Shown: positions 35,050 to 44,800, counted from the stretch's first letter. The stretch is DNA of 64,000 nt from Streptomyces bikiniensis (GCA_000716465.1 JNWL01000022.1:28414-92413), one strand, 5' to 3'. Numbers and translations are program-made. Notes: generated by a model not told the origin, from the sequence alone.

Positions 35050-35925
35050 TCAGCCCTTCACTCCGGTCAGTGTGACTCCCTCGACGAACGCCTTCTGGGC
35101 GAAGAAGAAGACGAGGATCACGGGGGCCATGACCAGGACGGTCGCGGCCATGGTCAGATTCCAGTCGGTGTGGTGCGCGCCCTTGAAGGACTCCAGGCCG
35201 TAGCTCAGGGTCCAGGCGCCGGGGTTCTCGGAGGCGTAGATCTGCGGCCCGAAGTAGTCGTTCCAGCAGAAGAAGAACTGGAAGAGGGCCACGGCCGCGA
35301 TCCCCGGCTTGGCCATCGGGACCACGACCTTGAGCAGGGTGCGCAGTTCGCCGCACCCGTCGATCCGGGCCGCCTCCACGTACTCGTCGGGGATCGTGAG
35401 GAGGAACTGGCGCAGCAGGAAGACGGCGAAGGCGTCCCCGAACGCCATCGGGACGATCAGCGGCCACAGGGTGCCGGAGAGGTCCATCTGCTTCGCCCAG
35501 AACAGGTACATGGGGATGATCACGACCTGCGGCGGCAGCATCATCATCGCGATGACGAGCAGCAGCGACAGGTGCCGGCCCCGGAAGCGGAACTTGGCGA
35601 GCGCGTACGCGACGGGGACCGAGGACACCACGACGAGGACGGTGCCGAGCCCGGCGTACAGCAGGGAGTTGCGCCACCAGGTGAGGAAGCCCTCGGTCTC
35701 GAAGACCCGGACGTAGTTCTCCCAGTGCCAGGAGTTCGGGGTCAGGTCCCGGGTGAGCGCCTGCTGGTCGCTCATCAGGGAGGTCAGGAAGACGAAGACG
35801 AACGGCAGGACGAAGAACAGGGCGGCGGCGACGCCGAGCGCGTGCACGGCGATCCAGTGCAGCAGCGCCTTGCGCCGGGCCCGCCTCCCCGCGGGGGTCG
35901 TGGCGGTGGCGGTGAGGGTCGTCAA
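35050..35925 (-). CDS. csnG: Carbohydrate ABC transporter permease (CsnG, MalG type)
   Basis: 291 residues, six predicted helices starting at LGVAAALFFVLPFVFVFLTS. The EAA loop is clear (EYVEAARIDGCGELRTLLKVVVP), so it docks an ATPase. The C-terminus FVEGVTLTGVKG is typical of MalG-type proteins. Its ATG overlaps the csnF stop by four bases. No ATP-binding gene lies in the operon. Confidence 0.92.
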   Translation of the reverse strand: MTTLTATATTPAGRRARRKALLHWIAVHALGVAAALFFVLPFVFVFLTSLMSDQQALTRDLTPNSWHWENYVRVFETEGFLTWWRNSLLYAGLGTVLVVVSSVPVAYALAKFRFRGRHLSLLLVIAMMMLPPQVVIIPMYLFWAKQMDLSGTLWPLIVPMAFGDAFAVFLLRQFLLTIPDEYVEAARIDGCGELRTLLKVVVPMAKPGIAAVALFQFFFCWNDYFGPQIYASENPGAWTLSYGLESFKGAHHTDWNLTMAATVLVMAPVILVFFFAQKAFVEGVTLTGVKG

Positions 35926-36926
35926 GGTCGGTCACCCGGGCCGATCAGGCCGCCGCGCCGGCGCATCAGGAGCGCGGTGAAGGCCATGGAGAGGGCGAAG
36001 AGCACCAGGGCCACCACACAGGAGGCGCCGTAGTTGAACTGGCTGAAGCCGAGGCTCTGGACGAGCTGCGGCAGGGTGAGCGTGGAGTCGTCCGGGTAAC
36101 CGGGGACGAAGGTGACGCCGGAGCCGCCCATCACGCCCGAGGCGACCTTGGAGGCCACGATCGGCTGCGTGTAGTACTGCATCGCGCCGATGATCCCGGT
36201 GACCACCGCGAAGAGGACGATCGGCGCGATGGTGGGCAGTGTGATGTGGCGGAACCGCTGCCACGGCGAGGCGCCGTCCAGTGCGGCGGCCTCGTACTGC
36301 TCCTTGGGCACGTCGAGCAGCGCGGCCATGAAGATGACCATGAGGTCGCCGACGCCCCACACGGCGAGGACCGTGAGGGCCGGCTTGGACCAGGACGCGT
36401 CGTTGAACCAGGAGGGGGCGGGCAGACCGGCCGCCTCCAGGAGCGAGTTGACCGGTCCGGTGCCGGGGTTGAGCAGGAAGACGAAGGCGAGCGTGGCGGC
36501 CACCGGCGGGGCCAGGTAGGGCAGGTAGAAGAGGGTCCGGAAGATCCCGGTGCCCGTCTTGATCTTCGTGATCAGCAGGCCGGTGCCGAGGCCGAAGAGG
36601 ACCCGGCAGGCGACCATGACGACGCAGAGCCAGAGGGTGTTGCGCAGGGCCGGCCAGAACTGCGGGAAGTCGGTGAAGACGTACGCCCAGTTGGCGAGGC
36701 CCCGCCACTCGGGCGGGTTGAGGCCGTCGTACTTCATGAAGGAGAAGTAGACGGTGGAGACCAGCGGATAGGCGAAGAAGACGCCGCATCCGATCAGCCA
36801 GGGCGACAGGAACGCGAGGGTGCGCAGCGCGTCGCGGCGGCGCCTGGACCGCAGCGTGTTCCGTCCCCCGGGGGAGGCGGCGGCCGGGGTGGCCGCCGCC
36901 TGCGCGGGCAGGGTGTCCGTGCTCAT
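35922..36926 (-). CDS. csnF: Carbohydrate ABC transporter permease (CsnF, MalF type)
   Basis: 334 residues. A ~35-residue basic N-terminus, then six or more helices (AFLSPWLIGCGVFFAYPLV onward). The EAA loop EQYEAAALDGASPWQRFRHITLP is present. It pairs with CsnG as the membrane part of the importer. It starts 16 bases after csnE and is coupled to csnG by an ATGA overlap. Confidence 0.92.
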   Translation of the reverse strand: MSTDTLPAQAAATPAAASPGGRNTLRSRRRRDALRTLAFLSPWLIGCGVFFAYPLVSTVYFSFMKYDGLNPPEWRGLANWAYVFTDFPQFWPALRNTLWLCVVMVACRVLFGLGTGLLITKIKTGTGIFRTLFYLPYLAPPVAATLAFVFLLNPGTGPVNSLLEAAGLPAPSWFNDASWSKPALTVLAVWGVGDLMVIFMAALLDVPKEQYEAAALDGASPWQRFRHITLPTIAPIVLFAVVTGIIGAMQYYTQPIVASKVASGVMGGSGVTFVPGYPDDSTLTLPQLVQSLGFSQFNYGASCVVALVLFALSMAFTALLMRRRGGLIGPGDRP

Positions 36927-36942
36927 GGGCGGTGTCCGGCCG

Positions 36943-38289
36943 TCACTTCGCCGCGGCGATGTCGCGGTCGATCTGGGCGGCGGTGTCGGCGAGCCCCTTC
37001 TGCAGGTCGGTGACCTGCCCCTTCTCGTACCGCTGGGAGAACTTCTGGAGGGTGTCCTGGTAGGCGGAGCCGTTGACGGCGCCGTCCGAGGTGGTGGAGG
37101 CGGGATGCCGGGCGATGTCCAGGAAGGTCTTGAAGCGCGGGTCGAAGTTCAGCTTCGGGGACTTCAGCGCCTCCAGGGTGGAGGGCACGTTGCCGATGTC
37201 GTGGGCGAAGGCCAGCACGGCCTCGGTGTCCGTGGTCATGAACTTCACCAGCTCCCAGGCCGCGTTCTGCTTCCGGCTCTGCGGCGCGATGCCCATGATC
37301 GTGCCGGAGAGGTAGCCCTTGCCGTACTCGGCCACCTCGTCGTCCGCGACCGGCAGCGGCGCGACGCCGATCTCGAAGCCGGGCTTCGCCTCCTCGGCGA
37401 ACTTCAGCCGCCACTCGCCGTCGAGCTGCATGGCGACCTGGCCGGTGTGGAAGGGGTGCTTGGGTCCCCACTCGTCACCGAAGGTGGTGCGGTACCTGTC
37501 GAGCCTCTGGAAGCCGCCGAGCGCGTCCACCAGGGACTTCTGGTAGGTCATCATCTCGGCGAACGCCGGGTCCTTCGCGACGGTCGACTTCCCGTCCGCG
37601 TCGAAGTACCCGCCGTGCTTCCACTGCGACATGTAGTGCGAGACGACCGTCTCGTAGCCCAGGTAGGTCGGCATGAAGCCGAGCCGCTCGTACGAGTCGC
37701 CCCTGGGCTTCGTCAGCTTCCTGGCGACCTCGGTGAACTCGGACCAGGTCTTCGGCGGGGCCTCGGGGTCGAGCCCGGCCTGCCGGAAGGCGTCCTTGTT
37801 GTAGTAGAGCCCGTACGCGTCGGAGAGCAGCGGCAGGCTGCACCGCCGGCCCTCGAACTGGGTGTAGTCCTGGAGCACCTTCGGGAAGATCCTGTCCAGG
37901 TCCAGCTTCGACTTCTCTATGAAGGGCTTGAGGTCCGCGAGGGCGCCGGAGGCGCAGAACTTGCCGACGTTGGACGTGGTGAACGAGGAGACGACGTCCG
38001 GCCCGTTCGAGCCGCCCGCGCGCAGGGCCTGGCCGAGCTTGTCGTCGTTGATGTTGCCGACGAGCTTCACCTCGATGTTCGGGTGGGCCTTCTCGAAGCG
38101 GGCGACGTTGGCCTCGATCGCCTTGACCTCGGCGGGCGCCGACCAGCCGTGCCAGAAGGTGATCGTCGTCTCCGCCTTCGGGTCGTCGGCGGCCGCGTCG
38201 TGCGTGGAGCCGGTACAGGCGGAGGAGAGGAGGGCGAGCGCGGCGGTGGCGGCGAGCGCCGCGGCGACTCTGCGCGGACGTACGGGCAT
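36943..38289 (-). CDS. csnE: Sugar ABC transporter substrate-binding lipoprotein (CsnE)
   Basis: 448 residues. A lipoprotein signal, AALALLSSAC, puts the acylated Cys near residue 25. The rest is a family 1 extracellular solute-binding protein: TITFWHGWSAPAEVKAIEANV, NINDDKLGQALRAG, and a C-terminal GQVTDLQKGLADTAAQID. It is expected to capture chitosan (glucosamine) oligomers. ATG 38289 has GGGAG at 8 bases; the upstream in-frame ATG 38331 lies in the repeat array and lacks an SD. First structural gene after csnR. Confidence 0.9.
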   Translation of the reverse strand: MPVRPRRVAAALAATAALALLSSACTGSTHDAAADDPKAETTITFWHGWSAPAEVKAIEANVARFEKAHPNIEVKLVGNINDDKLGQALRAGGSNGPDVVSSFTTSNVGKFCASGALADLKPFIEKSKLDLDRIFPKVLQDYTQFEGRRCSLPLLSDAYGLYYNKDAFRQAGLDPEAPPKTWSEFTEVARKLTKPRGDSYERLGFMPTYLGYETVVSHYMSQWKHGGYFDADGKSTVAKDPAFAEMMTYQKSLVDALGGFQRLDRYRTTFGDEWGPKHPFHTGQVAMQLDGEWRLKFAEEAKPGFEIGVAPLPVADDEVAEYGKGYLSGTIMGIAPQSRKQNAAWELVKFMTTDTEAVLAFAHDIGNVPSTLEALKSPKLNFDPRFKTFLDIARHPASTTSDGAVNGSAYQDTLQKFSQRYEKGQVTDLQKGLADTAAQIDRDIAAAK

Positions 38290-38323
38290 GGCGGGTTCTC
38301 CCTGGGGCGGGCAGAGGGTGAAC

Positions 38324-38460
38324 GGGGTCACGGGCGGAGGGGAAGCGGGGTCATGGACGGGGGAGCGGGGTCACGGGCGGAGAGGAAGCGGGGTCAGCGG
38401 GCGGAGGGGGAGCGGGGTCACGGGCGGAGGGGAAGCGGGGTCAGCGGGCGGAGGGGGAGC
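38324..38460. repeat. Degenerate tandem repeat, 20-24-bp unit, six copies between csnR and csnE
   Basis: Units start at 38324, 38347, 38367, 38390, 38414 and 38437, each opening GGGGTCA and closing in GGAAGC or GGGAGC; a seventh partial copy at 38461 merges with the csnR stop codon (38465-38467). Two subtypes alternate (GGGGTCACGGGC and GGGGTCAGCGGGC), so the array may have grown by duplicating a ~47-bp pair. On the coding strand each copy carries a TGA. It fills most of the 175-base csnR-csnE gap. Confidence 0.9.
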
Positions 38461-38464
38461 GGGG

Positions 38465-39679
38465 TCAGCGGGACGTGTCGAAGACCTCGTCGCGCGTGGC
38501 GGCGAGGGCGCTTTCGAGGGCCCCGCGCAGGACGGGGCGCCGGGGCACGGCGGCGAGGACGAGGCGCGGCCGGGAGGCGGCGAGATCGGCGAGCGCGGAC
38601 TGCGTACGGGCGCGCAGGGGTTCGCCGCCGGCGAGGAGGACCTCGCCGGAGAGCACGATCAGCTCGGGGTCGAGGACGGCGACGACGGAGGAGAGGCCGA
38701 TGGCGACCCGCTCGGCGTACTGGTCGAGGAGGGCCGTGTACCGGGGGTCCCCGGCCCCGTCCCCGGCGGCGTGCGCGAGCAGTCCGGACGCCACCGGCAC
38801 GTACGGCTGCTCGGGGGTGTCGATGCCGAGGGCGCGGGCGATCCGGGGCACGGACTGGACTCCGGCGAGCTCCTGGTAGCCGCCGGAGTTGGCCTGGGCG
38901 ACCCGGCGCACGAGCGGGGTGCCGGGCACGGGCATGAAGCCGACCTCGCCGGCGCCGCCGGTGAAGCCCCGGTGCAGCCGCCCGCCGAGGACGAGGGCGG
39001 CGCCGATGCCCTCCTCGTTCCAGAGCAGGGCGAAGTCGGAGTGGCCCCGGGCGGCGCCCAGGCGCTGCTCGGCCAGGGCGACGAGGTTGACGTCGTTCTC
39101 GTACTCGAACGGCATCGGCAGGGCGGCGGCCAGCTCCTCCAGGAGGGTGGGGGAGTGCCAGCCGGGCAGGTGGGAGGCGTACCGCAGGCGCCCGGTGGCC
39201 GGGTCGAAGGCGCCGGGGGTGCCGATGACCAGGCGCCGCACGTCCGCGCGGGCGATCCCGGCCGCCTTCACGGCCCCGTCCAGGACCTCGGTGACCTGGT
39301 CGGCGACCCCGGTGGCGGAACGGCCGGGGGTGGGCAGCTCGGACTCGCCGACGATCGCGCCGGTGACGTCGGCGACGGCGGCGCGGATGCGGCGGGTGGT
39401 GACGTCGAGCCCGGCGGCGTACGCGGCGCGCGCGTTCACCGCGTAGAGCTGGGCGTTCGGCCCGGGGCGGCCCTCGGTGGTGCCGGTGGCGACGACGAGG
39501 CCGGCCGCTTCGAGGCGGGCGAGCAGCTGGGAGGCGGTCGGCTTGGAGAGCCCGGTGAGCTTGCCGATGCGGGTCCGGGAGAGCGGCCCGTGCTCCAGGA
39601 GCAGGTCCAGGGCAGCCCGGTCGTTCATGGCCCGCAGCACGCGCGGCGTGCCGGGGGTTCCCGGGGTCGTACCGGCCAT
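38465..39679 (-). CDS. csnR: ROK-family transcriptional repressor (CsnR)
   Basis: 404 residues. Winged helix-turn-helix at ~18-80 (RAALDLLLEHGPLSRTRIGKLTGLSKPTASQLLARLEAAG), then a ROK sugar-kinase-like domain. The phosphate motif is degenerate (GLDVTTRRIRAAVAD in place of DxGGT) and the ROK zinc Cys cluster is missing after GEVGFMPVPG. So it should be a sugar-responsive regulator without kinase activity. ATG 39679 starts where homology starts; GTG 39715 lies 36 bases upstream without an SD. It is first in the csnR-E-F-G-H-K transcript and probably represses its own promoter through the 15-bp palindrome at 39747-39761. In S. lividans/coelicolor CsnR responds to chitosan oligomers. Confidence 0.9.
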   Translation of the reverse strand: MAGTTPGTPGTPRVLRAMNDRAALDLLLEHGPLSRTRIGKLTGLSKPTASQLLARLEAAGLVVATGTTEGRPGPNAQLYAVNARAAYAAGLDVTTRRIRAAVADVTGAIVGESELPTPGRSATGVADQVTEVLDGAVKAAGIARADVRRLVIGTPGAFDPATGRLRYASHLPGWHSPTLLEELAAALPMPFEYENDVNLVALAEQRLGAARGHSDFALLWNEEGIGAALVLGGRLHRGFTGGAGEVGFMPVPGTPLVRRVAQANSGGYQELAGVQSVPRIARALGIDTPEQPYVPVASGLLAHAAGDGAGDPRYTALLDQYAERVAIGLSSVVAVLDPELIVLSGEVLLAGGEPLRARTQSALADLAASRPRLVLAAVPRRPVLRGALESALAATRDEVFDTSR

Positions 39680-39746
39680 GGGGTGCGCACCTGCCCTTGC
39701 ACTGTCGGGATGCACTGCCGGGAACGTGCTGCCGGGAATGCACTGT

Positions 39747-39761
39747 TAGGAAAGTTTCCTA
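39747..39761. promoter_or_regulatory. Operator palindrome of the csn operon
   Basis: TAGGAAAGTTTCCTA is a perfect 7+1+7 palindrome. It begins about 12 bases downstream of the -10 box on the csn coding strand, i.e. just past the expected transcript start. AGGAAA/TTTCCT half-sites agree with what I recall of CsnR-type boxes; a lone extra half-site GGAAGGAAAA lies at 39768-39777. CsnR is the likely ligand. Confidence 0.8.
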
Positions 39762-39773
39762 TTGAGTGGAAGG

Positions 39774-39803
39774 AAAATAAGTCGCCCGTCACCGGCCCGT
39801 CAA
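39774..39803 (-). promoter_or_regulatory. Promoter of the csnR-E-F-G-H-K operon
   Basis: On the minus strand TTGACG (39803-39798) and TATTTT (39779-39774) are 18 bp apart, a good housekeeping sigma match in a locally A/T-rich spot. Start of transcription is expected near 39767, leaving a leader of ~85 bases that includes the operator and three copies of a TGC(A)CTG(T/C)CGGGA-like direct repeat (39698-39745). Confidence 0.7.
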
Positions 39804-39817
39804 GACCCGTGAACGCA

Positions 39818-39861
39818 CGAAGCCCCCGAAGGCGACGAAAGCGTCACCCGCGGGGGCTTCG
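39818..39861 (-). terminator. Terminator of the mechanosensitive channel gene
   Basis: CGAAGCCCCCG (39818-39828) pairs perfectly with CGGGGGCTTCG (39851-39861), an 11-bp stem with a 22-base loop, placed just beyond the stop codon of the MscS gene and before the csn promoter. It insulates the csn operon from read-through. Confidence 0.8.
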
Positions 39862-39879
39862 GACGGACAGGGGCGGAAT

Positions 39880-40938
39880 CTACTTGGAGAGGTCCTTCGG
39901 CAGCGGGGTCGCCGCCGCCGACTGCGGCGAGGTCGTGCTGGCGAAGACCGAGGGGGCCGCCATGCCCGCCGTCGGATCGGCCGCCGCCTCCTCGGCCGGG
40001 GCCGGGAGCCCGCCCACGATCCGGATGCCGGCCTCGTCCAGACCCCGCTTGATCCGCCAGCGCAGCTCGCGCTCCACGCCGAGCGCCTTGCCCGGCATCG
40101 TCTTCGCCGCGACCCGGACCGTCATCGAGTCGAGCAGCACCTCGTTCAGACCGAGGATCTCCACCGGGCCCCACAGGCGCTCGTTCCACGGCTCCTCCTT
40201 GGCCATGGCCTCCGCCGCCTCGGTGATCACCGACCGCACCCGGTCCAGGTCCTCCGTCGGCCGGACCGTCACGTCCACGGCCGCCGTCGCCCAGCCCTGG
40301 CTGAGGTTCCCTATCCGCTTGATCTCGCCGTTGCGCACGTACCAGATCTCGCCGTCCACGCCGCGCAGCTTGGTCACCCGCAGACCCACCTCGACGACCT
40401 CGCCGGAGGCCACGCCCGCGTCGATCGAGTCGCCGACGCCGTACTGGTCCTCCAGGATCATGAAGACGCCGGACAGGAAGTCGGTCACCAGGTTCCGCGC
40501 GCCGAAGCCGATCGCGACACCTGCCACACCGGCCGACGCCAGCAGCGGTGCCAGGTCGATCTTGAAGGCGCCCAGGATCATCAGGCCCGCCGTGCCCAGG
40601 ATCAGGAAGGACGCCACCGAGCGCAGCACCGAACCGATCGCCTCCGAGCGCTGCCGCCGCCGCTCGGTGTTGACGAGGAGACCGCCCAGGGCCGTCCCCT
40701 CCACCGCCTGCGCCGAGCGGTTCATCCGCTCGATCAGCTTCGTCAGGGCCCGGCGGACGGCCATCCGCAGGAGCAGCGCGACGATCAGGATCAGCAGGAT
40801 GCGCAGGCCGGTGTTCAGCCAGGTGGACCAGTTCTCCTCCACCCAGGTGGCGGCGTTCGTGGCCCGCTCCGCCGCCTCGTCCAGGGTCACCGGCATGGGT
40901 TCGGGTTCGGTGGCAGCCGCCAGGGCGGACCAGGACAC
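39880..40938 (-). CDS. Small-conductance mechanosensitive channel, MscS family
   Basis: 352 residues. Three N-terminal helices: around LRILLILIVALLLRMAV, SFLILGTAGLMILGAF and the pore helix LASAGVAGVAIGFGARNLVTDF, which has the Ala/Gly packing pattern of MscS TM3. The beta domain follows (GVFMILEDQYGVGDSIDAG, VTKLRGVDGEIWYVRNGEI). A C-terminal alpha/beta part and a Pro/Ala-rich tail finish the protein. It vents solutes at hypo-osmotic shock. GTG 40938 is chosen because GGAGG lies 7 bases upstream; the open frame extends further without coding sense. Single gene, divergent from the HNH gene. Confidence 0.92.
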   Translation of the reverse strand: MSWSALAAATEPEPMPVTLDEAAERATNAATWVEENWSTWLNTGLRILLILIVALLLRMAVRRALTKLIERMNRSAQAVEGTALGGLLVNTERRRQRSEAIGSVLRSVASFLILGTAGLMILGAFKIDLAPLLASAGVAGVAIGFGARNLVTDFLSGVFMILEDQYGVGDSIDAGVASGEVVEVGLRVTKLRGVDGEIWYVRNGEIKRIGNLSQGWATAAVDVTVRPTEDLDRVRSVITEAAEAMAKEEPWNERLWGPVEILGLNEVLLDSMTVRVAAKTMPGKALGVERELRWRIKRGLDEAGIRIVGGLPAPAEEAAADPTAGMAAPSVFASTTSPQSAAATPLPKDLSK

Positions 40939-41222
40939 GGGACAACCTCCAGGCATCGCGTACGCAGGCCATCCACAGTAACGGGGCGCCGGACGTGGTC
41001 CCGTGGTCCCGCCGGAGGGAGAGACGGACCTCACCGGGGGAATCACCAGGGGGAAGGGGCGGGGAGGAAGAGGGGGGACCGGTGCGGCCGGTGTGGTCGA
41101 GAACACTCCGGGCCCTCACCCCGATCTCGATACGTGGTGGCGCTCCGACCAGGCATGAGGAGAGACTGAGAGCAGTTCGTCCCGGCGCGAGCCACGCGCC
41201 GCCGGCGCCATAGGAGGCATCC

Positions 41223-41786
41223 GTGCCGCATGTCCTGGTCCTCAACGCGTCGTACGAGCCGCTCGGCGTCGTACCGCTCCGCCGCGCACTCGTCCTCGTC
41301 CTGGAGAACAAGGCTCTCTGCCTCGAGGAGTCCGGCGCCTTCCTGCACAGCGAGACCCAAGTCGTCCCCGCGCCCAGCGTGGTGCGACTGAAGCGCTTCG
41401 TGCGGGTCCCCTACCGGGGGCCCGTTCCCTTGACCCGCCGGGCCCTCTTCGCCCGCGATGGCGGGCGCTGCGCGTACTGCGGGGGCGTCGCCACCAGCGT
41501 CGACCACGTCGTCCCGCGCAGCCGCGGGGGCACGCACGCCTGGGACAACGTGGTGGCGGCCTGCCGCCGCTGCAACCACGTCAAGGCCGACCGGCACCTG
41601 CGCGAACTCGGCTGGCGGCTGCGCCACCAACCGGCCCCGCCGACCGGCCTGGCCTGGCGGATCATCGGGACCGGACACCGGGACCCCCGCTGGCTGCCGT
41701 ACTTGCGGCCCTACGGCGCCGAGGACGTGATGGCCCGGATCGACTCCGTCGCGGAGACCCCTGTGGGGGCGCTCACGACGGGTTGA
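41223..41786 (+). CDS. HNH endonuclease family protein
   Basis: 187 residues. N-terminal VLNASYEPLGVVPLRRALVLVL is the hallmark of a widespread actinobacterial HNH family. The HNH core lies at ~80-125: CAYCGG, VDHVVPRSRGG, DNVVAACRRCN, with both CxxC zinc pairs and catalytic His. The target is unknown; not obviously linked to a restriction or phage module. Start GTG 41223 has AGGAGG (41212-41217) at 5 bases, a strong SD. Confidence 0.93.
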   Translation: MPHVLVLNASYEPLGVVPLRRALVLVLENKALCLEESGAFLHSETQVVPAPSVVRLKRFVRVPYRGPVPLTRRALFARDGGRCAYCGGVATSVDHVVPRSRGGTHAWDNVVAACRRCNHVKADRHLRELGWRLRHQPAPPTGLAWRIIGTGHRDPRWLPYLRPYGAEDVMARIDSVAETPVGALTTG

Positions 41787-41876
41787 GCCGGGCCTTTCGC
41801 GTACGCGGTTCCGCATGCGCGGTTTCGCGTGCGCGGGAGCCTTCCGCACGGCCTGCGGCACGGAGCGGCGCGCACC

Positions 41877-44800
41877 TCAGGGGGCGGGCCGCTCCTCCGG
41901 CGCGCCCGGAGGAGCGGTCGCGAGGGCGTCCGGAGCCGTCACGGGCTTCTCCGGCGGCGCCTTCCCGGGCTCCTCGGACGTCTTCGGCTTCTCCGGCGGC
42001 GCCACCGCATACGTCTCCACCGACCAGAGCGAGTAGCCGAAGCGGGTCGCCCGCTTCTCGCCCTGGACGCGCAGGAAGCGCGTGTCCGCCGCGTCCATCC
42101 GGACCGACTCCCGGCCGCCCCTGCCCTCCGCGACCGTCGCCGCCGTGCGCCACACCCGGCCGTCCGCCGAGACCTGGACGCGGTAGCGGGAGGCGTACGC
42201 GTCCTGCCAGTGCAGCACCACCTGCCCTATCCGGGCCGGCGCGGGCAGCTCCAGCTGCCACCAGGCCCCGTCCTCCGCCGGTGAGGACCAGCGGGTGGCC
42301 GGATCGCCGTCCGCCGCCGAGGAGGCCGGGAAGTCGGGGGTCTCGTCGCCCGACGAGGAGGCCTTCGCCGTCCGCGCCAGATCGGGTCCCGCCGTACGGG
42401 GGAAGGCCCGGACCGTCAGGACCCGCTCCTCGCCCGCGAAGGACACCGGCACCCGGTACGCGCCGACCGGCACGTCCGGCGCCACCGACACCTCCAGGGG
42501 GACGCGGGTCCGGGCGCCGCGCTCCACCGCCGCCCGCTCCGGCAGCCGGACCGCGATCCCCTTCGGGGCCCTCGCCGCCAGCGGCCCGCGCACCCCGCCC
42601 GCGCGCCGGCCCGTCAGCTCCACGTCCACCCGCTGCGCCGGGCCGCCGATCACCACGTCCGCCTCCGTACGGGTCAGGGACACGTCGGCGCGCGGCCCGT
42701 CCGCGAACCACGGCACCAGGGAGCGCACCCCGGGCGCCGGTCCGTCCTCGCTCCACGCGACCCGCAGCGCCTCGGCCCGCAGCCCCTTCAGCTCCGTCTG
42801 CGTCCATCCCGACGACGCCAGCGGGCCGAGCGGCCGCCAGCCCTCGCCGGGGACGTACGCCTCCACGCGCGCGTCCGTGCCCGCGCGGCCGCCCTCGGGG
42901 CCCGGTGCGGCGAGGACCGTCAGGGCCTCCACGGGCCGTGCCCGGTCGAGCCGCACGGTGTACGAGCCGGCGGCCCGCTCGGCCCGCGCCGCCGGGGTCC
43001 GGTCGGCGCCGGTCCAGGCCGCCGCCTCCTTCAGCGCGCGCGTGAGGAAGGGGTCGAGGACCCCCGCGCCGACCGTCACCCGGCTCGCTTCCAGTTCCTT
43101 CCGCAGCCCTTCGAGCTCCAGCTGCGCCCGCCAGGCCGCAGCGCCGTCGCCGCGTCCCTGGGCGAGGAGCATGTCGACCGCCGTCCCGCCCGCCCGGCCG
43201 TACCGGGAGAGCTGTTCGAGCCACGGCCCCGTCTCGGCGCCGAGGGCGCCGCCCGCGGTGTCCGCCAGCCGCTCGGGGGCCTGCCGCATCACGGTGAACG
43301 CGTCCCGGAGGCCGCGCGCCGCCTCCTCACGCGCGCGCGTGTCCGTGCCGCCGCGCGCCTCCCAGAAGGCGGCCAGGAGCGGCTTCAGATAGGCCGATTC
43401 GCCCGCCGGGGCGAGGATCGAGGAGGCGTCGTTCCCGGCGAGCGCCCGCAGCGCCTCGCGGGCGGCCGGGTCCGGGCCCGCGAGGTCGTCGACGGCGGCC
43501 CGCCAGGACTCCTCGGGCCGGTAGCCCTTCGGGTTCCAGGCGTAGTCGGCGGTGGTGAACAGCGGGACGCGGGAGGCCGCCGCCTGCTCCATGGCGTGGG
43601 CGAGGAAGGCGGCGGACCCGGCGGCCACGGCCGGCTCCCGGCCCGTCGCGGGGCCGAGGAACAGCCGGTCCTGCGCGTAGTCGTTGACCGGGTAGTTGTC
43701 CATGGTGACCAGCGGGTGGCCCAGCGCCTTCCGGGCACCGGCCAGTTCGCCGCCGGTGATCGTGCGCGGCACGACGCCGACCCCGGTCCACGCCACCCGC
43801 ACGTCCGCGTCGAGCGCCTCGGCGAGCCTCGCCCGGTACGCGGTCGAACCGTCCTGGTAGTACTCCGTCGGCATCACCGTCAGCGGCTCGCCGTCCGGGT
43901 GCCGTTCGGCCAGGTGCCGGGCGACCGTGTTCGCCACGCGCGCGTGGGCGGCGGCAGCGGCCTCGGGACCGCGCCCGAAGGCGTCGGCGTCCCGGGAGCA
44001 GTGCCACTCGTCGTAGGAGGCGTCCTGGAACTGGAGCTGGAAGGAGCGCACCCCGAGCGCCCACATGTCGTCGAGCTTCCGGGTCAGCGCGGCCACGTCG
44101 GCGGACGAGGCCAGGCACATGGACTGGGCGGGCGACACGGCCCAGCCGAGCGTCACGTGGTTGGCACGGGCCCGCTCCGCGAGCGCGCGGAACTCCGCCC
44201 GCTGCGCGGCCGGGTAGGGCTCCCGCCACTGGAGCTGCCGGTACGGGTCGTCCCCGGGCGCGTACAGATAGCGGTTCTGCTTGGTCCGGCCCAGGAAGTC
44301 GAGCTGCCCGAGCCGTTCGTCCAGGGTCCACGGGCGCCCGTAGAAGCCCTCGGTGACGCCGCGTTCGGCTGTGCCGGGCCAGTCCCGGACGACGACCCCG
44401 GGCACCTCCCGGCCGGAGCCGAGGAGCTGGCGCAGCGTCTGCACGGCGTGGAACAGGCCGTCCTCGCCGACCCCGTCCAGGACGACGGTCTCCCGCCCCT
44501 GGAACCGGCCCGTGGCGAGCCGGTAGCCGCCGCGCGGCAGGTCGAAGCGCTCGGGGACGCCCAGGGCGGTCAGCGCCTCCTCGGCGCCCTCCCCGGCGGG
44601 CCCGGCGGCCCGGACCACCGGACCCCGGCCCGGGAGCCCGGTGTGGACGGTCCGCACCCCGGCCGCCCGCAGCAGCCCGCGCAGCGCGTCGAGGGCGTAC
44701 GGATCGGCGTCGGCGTCCGCGAGCAGCGTCACCTCGTCCCCGAGCCGTACGGAGGGCCCGGCGCCCTCCAGGGACTGCGGCCGGGGCCAGACGGCGGGCA

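Noticed and set aside
41773..43224. Minus-strand frame overlapping the GH84 gene end
   Set aside because: Shadow frame; the GH84 gene has continuous domain structure in its own frame down to 41877.
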